Of a stretch of 20,789 nt of DNA, positions 18,316 to 20,789 are shown piece by piece. The DNA is from a virus. Position numbers and translations under genes: made by a program. Under the pieces are notes generated by a model, which was not told the DNA's origin, ran no database searches, and saw only the letters and a list, made by a program, of their open reading frames with translations. Position 1 is the first letter of the stretch. Each line of letters begins with the position of its first letter. Where the stretch lies: IMG/VR virus record IMGVR_UViG_3300044612_001109, positions 1 through 20,789 of that record; one strand, written 5' to 3'.

Positions 18316-18325
18316 GGAGGAAGTT

Positions 18326-18568
18326 ATGGGAGCAGTTTTAGAATTAAGAAAATCAACATTAAATTCAGAGTTCATTGAAAAGGTTGCGCACTTCGCGCAT
18401 GAGGGATTACCCTACATGAAAAGCGGTGACAACTGGGTAGACTTCAATGACACATGGGTCGTTAATATTTGGTGGGATGCTACCGAAAACACATATCGCG
18501 CAACAATGTATAAAAAACATGGGGTAAACCATGAAGCAGATTTGCGTAGTGGTGTTGATTTATTTTAG
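18326..18568 (+). CDS. Unknown protein, 80 aa
   Basis: The ATG follows AACAGGAGGAAGTT, immediately after the G-rich array. The product starts MGAVLELRKSTLNSEFIEKV, continues AHFAHEGLPYMKSGDNWVDF and has an aromatic-rich part with NDTWVVNIWWDATENTYRAT before a basic-acidic end. It appears alpha-beta with strands around the Trp-rich region. No catalytic motif is seen. Normal codon use contrasts sharply with the array upstream. Confidence 0.7.
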   Translation: MGAVLELRKSTLNSEFIEKVAHFAHEGLPYMKSGDNWVDFNDTWVVNIWWDATENTYRATMYKKHGVNHEADLRSGVDLF

Positions 18569-18604
18569 AAATTGTTTACAATGTCAATCAAGAGGAGAAA
18601 AAAA

Positions 18605-18880
18605 GTGAACACAATCAAAACAGGTATTGTGCTAGAGGGTTTGGATTTACAAAACCCCAAAAGCTTTCATAGCATTACAGACATACATCACTACGTAGGT
18701 AGAACAAGTCGGTCAGCAAGCGAAGCATTTAAAGATGCGCAGTACGCATATGCTCTAGAAAAACACAGTTCCGATTTAAGACACGCGCTCAATTGGTTCT
18801 CAGATTTTATTGCATTTTTCTTTTGGGCGGGGTTTGCCATTAGCTTACCTATCCTACTTGTTCACTGGATTACGAGGTGA
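18605..18880 (+). CDS. Single-pass membrane protein, 91 aa
   Basis: I chose GTG 18605, which follows AAGAGGAGAAAAAAA; ATG 18581 lies before that site and would use none. Residues 1-62 are soluble and mixed-charge (SITDIHHYVGRTSRSASEAF). Residues about 64-87 (WFSDFIAFFFWAGFAISLPI onward) form a membrane helix, with a short Arg-ending tail. The orientation with the bulk in the cytoplasm is plausible. No family is recognised. The next gene begins 2 bases after its stop. Confidence 0.65.
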   Translation: MNTIKTGIVLEGLDLQNPKSFHSITDIHHYVGRTSRSASEAFKDAQYAYALEKHSSDLRHALNWFSDFIAFFFWAGFAISLPILLVHWITR

Positions 18881-18882
18881 TT

Positions 18883-19068
18883 ATGAAAGGTTATCAATTA
18901 AAACTAGATTTTGGTGAGGGCCCGGAGTGCCACAAACTTTATGAAGAGTTTTTACAAGAAACCGGCATAGAAGATACTGCTGAGCAATGGGGTATGTTTG
19001 TGAATTGCTATCAGGTTATTGAAAGCATGAAGGTTATGGAAGAAAGCAAGAGGCATACACTGCAATGA
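18883..19068 (+). CDS. Unknown acidic protein, 61 aa
   Basis: ATG 18883 follows ACGAGGTGATT; a GTG two codons upstream is the alternative. The product begins MKGYQLKLDFGEGPECHKLY and is helical afterwards (EEFLQETGIEDTAEQWGMFV, NCYQVIESMKVMEESKRHTL). No motif is visible. Its TGA overlaps the start of the VRR-NUC gene (ATGA), so the two are probably made together. Confidence 0.65.
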   Translation: MKGYQLKLDFGEGPECHKLYEEFLQETGIEDTAEQWGMFVNCYQVIESMKVMEESKRHTLQ

Positions 19069-19373
19069 CTCCGGAAGGCAAAGTTAAACAGCGGGTATCC
19101 AAAATCCTAAAAGAGCACGGCGCATATTATTTTTCGCCAGTGACCGGAGGGTTTGGCCGTAGTGGGGTACCCGATATTGTGGTTTGTTATCAGGGAGTTT
19201 TTATTGGGATCGAGTGCAAAGCGGAAAACAATAAGCCTACTGCTTTGCAATTGAAGAACCTTGAAGACATTCACACGAATGGTGGATGGGGGATGATTGT
19301 GAACGAGGAAACCGCTGGGGATGTTAAAGCGGTATTAATGTACATAAAACATTTACGGGAGAAAACGAAATGA
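19065..19373 (+). CDS. VRR-NUC domain nuclease, 102 aa
   Basis: The core GVPDIVVCYQGVFIGIECKA (34-53) has the PD-(D/E)xK signature: D37, then E50 and K52 in IECKAE, plus Q62 in the following helix (TALQLKNLEDI). Together with the N-terminal EGKVKQRVSKILKEHGAYYF this matches stand-alone phage VRR-NUC proteins, which are predicted structure-specific nucleases of the Holliday-junction-resolvase type. The length is normal for the single-domain form. It begins in the previous stop and its own stop overlaps the DUF3310 gene. A role in processing replication or recombination intermediates is likely. Confidence 0.85.
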   Translation: MTPEGKVKQRVSKILKEHGAYYFSPVTGGFGRSGVPDIVVCYQGVFIGIECKAENNKPTALQLKNLEDIHTNGGWGMIVNEETAGDVKAVLMYIKHLREKTK

Positions 19374-19708
19374 ATTGGTTAGTAAAAGATCAAGAGGTAG
19401 CAGTAAACCCAGTACAGGCAATCATTGCTAATGCTGAGAGCGGTAATTTGGAAAAGCCCATGATGGCTAAGGCAACTACCAAGAAGCGTAAGGAAAAACT
19501 ATTTAGCGATATAGTAAATAGCCCAGCGCACTACACATATGGTGGCATTGAGACCATTGACTTCATTGAGGCCAAGCAATTAAGCTACCACTGCGGGAAT
19601 GTAATCAAATACGTTTCTCGTGCCGGTAAAAAGGGCGAGCGTCTTGAGGATTTACGCAAGGCCCAATGGTATTTAAATCGTGAGATTGAGCGCTTAGAAA
19701 AAGAATGA
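19370..19708 (+). CDS. DUF3310 protein with N-terminal extension, 112 aa
   Basis: Residues 49-111 (VNSPAHYTYGGIETIDFIEA, LSYHCGNVIKYVSRAGKKGE, LEDLRKAQWYLNREIERLEK) show all the hallmarks of DUF3310: the PxHY start, GN-IKY-RAGxKG centre and the LxKAxWYLxREI end. The domain is known from the nucleotide kinase gp1.7 of T7-like phages and many others. The first 48 residues are a basic, low-complexity extension (MMAKATTKKRKEKLF). The ATG overlaps the VRR-NUC stop. It probably serves nucleotide metabolism. Confidence 0.85.
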   Translation: MNWLVKDQEVAVNPVQAIIANAESGNLEKPMMAKATTKKRKEKLFSDIVNSPAHYTYGGIETIDFIEAKQLSYHCGNVIKYVSRAGKKGERLEDLRKAQWYLNREIERLEKE

Positions 19709-19908
19709 ACGAACAAGATAAAGAATATCTAGAAGCGTTGTACGCAGGGTTTGCGATGGTTGGGTATTTAATGAATGGTGACTATTCACCTGAAGAAATA
19801 CCTGGCCTGGCAAAGCGGATGGCAAGGACCATGATGGAGAATGGAGAAAATGAAGGAGGAATCGTTGCAATTAAACCAAGACGAAAAACCGAAAGAAAAA
19901 AGGATTAG
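19705..19908 (+). CDS. Small phage protein, 67 aa
   Basis: ATG 19705 overlaps the previous stop. The first half, MNEQDKEYLEALYAGFAMVG then YLMNGDYSPEEIPGLAKRMA, is two helices; the end is basic (IKPRRKTERKKD). The pattern LYAGFAMxGxLxxGDYSPEEIPxLAxRMA is one I recall from small phage proteins beside DUF3310 genes, with no function known. Its last 59 bases overlap the start of the sigma-like gene in another frame. Confidence 0.7.
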   Translation: MNEQDKEYLEALYAGFAMVGYLMNGDYSPEEIPGLAKRMARTMMENGENEGGIVAIKPRRKTERKKD

Positions 19909-20065
19909 TAAATTACCCGTCCCGGATCCGAACATGACCCAAAAAGAAATAGGGAGTGAGCTTAGAATGAATCGGCACGAGGTTGCTTGGGTTGAAGCGG
20001 AGGCACTTAGAAAATTAAAACGCCGGCTCGAAGAAAAGGGCTACGACAAAGACAGTTTCTTTTAG
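19850..20065 (+). CDS. Sigma region 4-like DNA-binding protein, 71 aa
   Basis: Residues about 29-58 (MTQKEIGSELRMNRHEVAWV then EAEALRKLKRRL) match the helix-turn-helix of sigma factor region 4, which reads the -35 box; the ALRKLKRRL end is the usual hallmark. No other sigma region is present. It could redirect host RNA polymerase or act as a free transcription factor. ATG 19850 has GGAGA 9 bases upstream; ATG 19841 abuts that site and is less likely. It overlaps the preceding gene by 59 bp. Confidence 0.7.
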   Translation: MKEESLQLNQDEKPKEKRISKLPVPDPNMTQKEIGSELRMNRHEVAWVEAEALRKLKRRLEEKGYDKDSFF

Positions 20066-20075
20066 AGGAGAAAAC

Positions 20076-20135
20076 ATGATTTATGTATTAGAAGCGCTAT
20101 TTATTTTGTTTACTATTTGGGTATGCTTAAAATGA
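20076..20135 (+). CDS. 19-residue membrane micropeptide
   Basis: The frame follows TTTTAGAGGAGAAAAC, a strong ribosome site with little other purpose here, and its TGA overlaps the next start (ATGA). The product is one short hydrophobic helix rich in Ile, Leu and Phe, ending in Cys-Leu-Lys. The pairing of a good ribosome site and a stop-start overlap supports translation. Function unknown. Confidence 0.55.
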   Translation: MIYVLEALFILFTIWVCLK

Positions 20136-20437
20136 ACAAAGACATTAGAGACCTAGAGACCCACATTCATAGACTGTGGAGTGTTAAAGAACAGGTTAGC
20201 ATTTTGATGTGGAGATACTTAGATCACCCTGAACAAATGACCGAAGACGAGATGGCCAATCAATTAATGGCGGTCGAGCACACGTTAGATTTGTACTGCG
20301 AAAAACTATTTGACGAGTATAAGCAGGTTTGTCAGATTGATGAGTACGCTCCATACGAAGTAAAAATGGAACGAGAAAAGCTACTTAAAAAATTATATAA
20401 AAAGAAAAAAGATCTTGATATAGATGGTAGGTGTTAA
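20132..20437 (+). CDS. Unknown helical protein, 101 aa
   Basis: I chose ATG 20132, overlapping the micropeptide stop, instead of an in-frame start 15 bases upstream. The product is almost wholly helical and charged: MNKDIRDLETHIHRLWSVKE, QVSILMWRYLDHPEQMTEDE, then CEKLFDEYKQVCQIDEYAPY and a Lys-rich end. It is probably a helical bundle or coiled coil. No family is recognised. Two bases separate it from the methyltransferase gene. Confidence 0.65.
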   Translation: MNKDIRDLETHIHRLWSVKEQVSILMWRYLDHPEQMTEDEMANQLMAVEHTLDLYCEKLFDEYKQVCQIDEYAPYEVKMEREKLLKKLYKKKKDLDIDGRC

Positions 20438-20439
20438 AA

Positions 20440-20789
20440 ATGTTACCTAATTGTGAACTAGTAAAAGCAGATGGCACACAGTTTCTTGTGTTCAAAGGGC
20501 AAGACTTAATATCGAATCATTTGAAGAAGGAATTGTACGAGAACGATATACATCAACTATGTCTCAAACTTTTAATTAACGAAGAAGCGGGTGTAGTGTT
20601 AGACATTGGTGCTAACTTGGGCACGTTCTGTATACCCTTGGCTAAGAAAGTATCAAAGCATACCTATCATGCCTTTGAACCACAACGGATAATATATTAC
20701 CAACTATGTGCCAATACGTTTATTAACGGGCTAGATAATGTCCATTGCCATAACTTTGGGCTGTCTGATAAAGAAGAGCGGATGGTACT
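20440..20789 (+). CDS. FkbM-family methyltransferase, N-terminal part (cut by window edge)
   Basis: The frame begins at ATG 20440 and runs off the right edge (116 residues). Residues 53-62 (VLDIGANLGT) are SAM-binding motif I, HAFEPQ (78-83) holds the acidic residue that binds the SAM ribose (E80), and YYQLCANTFINGLDNVHCHN (86-105) matches the asparagine-rich segment after it in FkbM-type enzymes. These methylate sugars, glycans or small molecules. In phages the target may be surface polysaccharide or DNA-associated sugars; nothing here decides. AGGT upstream is a weak ribosome site. Confidence 0.8.
   Translation, partial: MLPNCELVKADGTQFLVFKGQDLISNHLKKELYENDIHQLCLKLLINEEAGVVLDIGANLGTFCIPLAKKVSKHTYHAFEPQRIIYYQLCANTFINGLDNVHCHNFGLSDKEERMV

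Overview
The window is part of a tailed double-stranded DNA phage (Caudoviricetes) or a prophage of the same kind. It carries adjacent large and small terminase genes, a portal, a scaffold-like protein and a capsid-region protein, followed by a dense run of very small phage genes with overlapping start and stop codons. No host gene, integrase, rRNA or canonical tRNA is visible. The style (GroES-like co-chaperonin in the head module, GP88-like protein, DUF3310, VRR-NUC, FkbM) resembles uncultured aquatic phages. The host cannot be named from the sequence; promoters with sigma-70-like boxes and strong Shine-Dalgarno sites suggest a Gram-negative bacterium.

Layout. Positions 1-8060 are read leftward (minus strand) and hold the packaging and head module. 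In transcription order this is a 45-residue helical protein, a GNAT acetyltransferase, a probable small terminase, an unknown 87-residue protein, TerL, portal, a 62-residue protein, a GroES-like protein, a scaffold-like protein, a 150-residue protein, and a structural protein cut by the window edge. A block of 32-bp tandem repeats with TCGCGA centres lies just upstream of terL. Positions 8061-8543 are a divergent control region: a leftward promoter, G-rich tracts, a short direct repeat, and a rightward promoter with an operator-like palindrome.

Positions 8544-12952 are read rightward and built as cassettes: promoter with an operator (half-site TGTATKACA), an upstream TAGGG/CCCTA hairpin, one to four small genes, the word CTAGTAGTT, a rho-independent terminator, and then one or two copies of a conserved 32-bp repeat (five copies in all). 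A 72-residue ribbon-helix-helix protein inside this region is the obvious candidate to bind the operators. Positions 11093-11448 are a gene-free, AT-rich stretch full of GGAACTTTA words in both orientations, a candidate replication origin or control locus.

Positions 12701-17693 are one long run of small, mostly unrecognised genes with ATGA overlaps, ending with an HNH nuclease with a basic tail and a 202-residue conserved phage protein. Positions 17694-18315 hold the strangest sequence of the window: about 600 bp of G-rich, 5-bp-periodic DNA (GGNNN) broken into blocks by GGGTTTC-like words. After it come a further small-gene run with a VRR-NUC nuclease, a DUF3310 protein and a sigma region 4-like protein, and finally an FkbM-type methyltransferase cut by the right edge.

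How the parts probably fit together: the rightward genes are early genes for host takeover, regulation and DNA metabolism, controlled by short repressible, individually terminated units. The leftward genes are late genes for assembly and packaging. This temporal assignment is inferred from gene content, not shown by the sequence.
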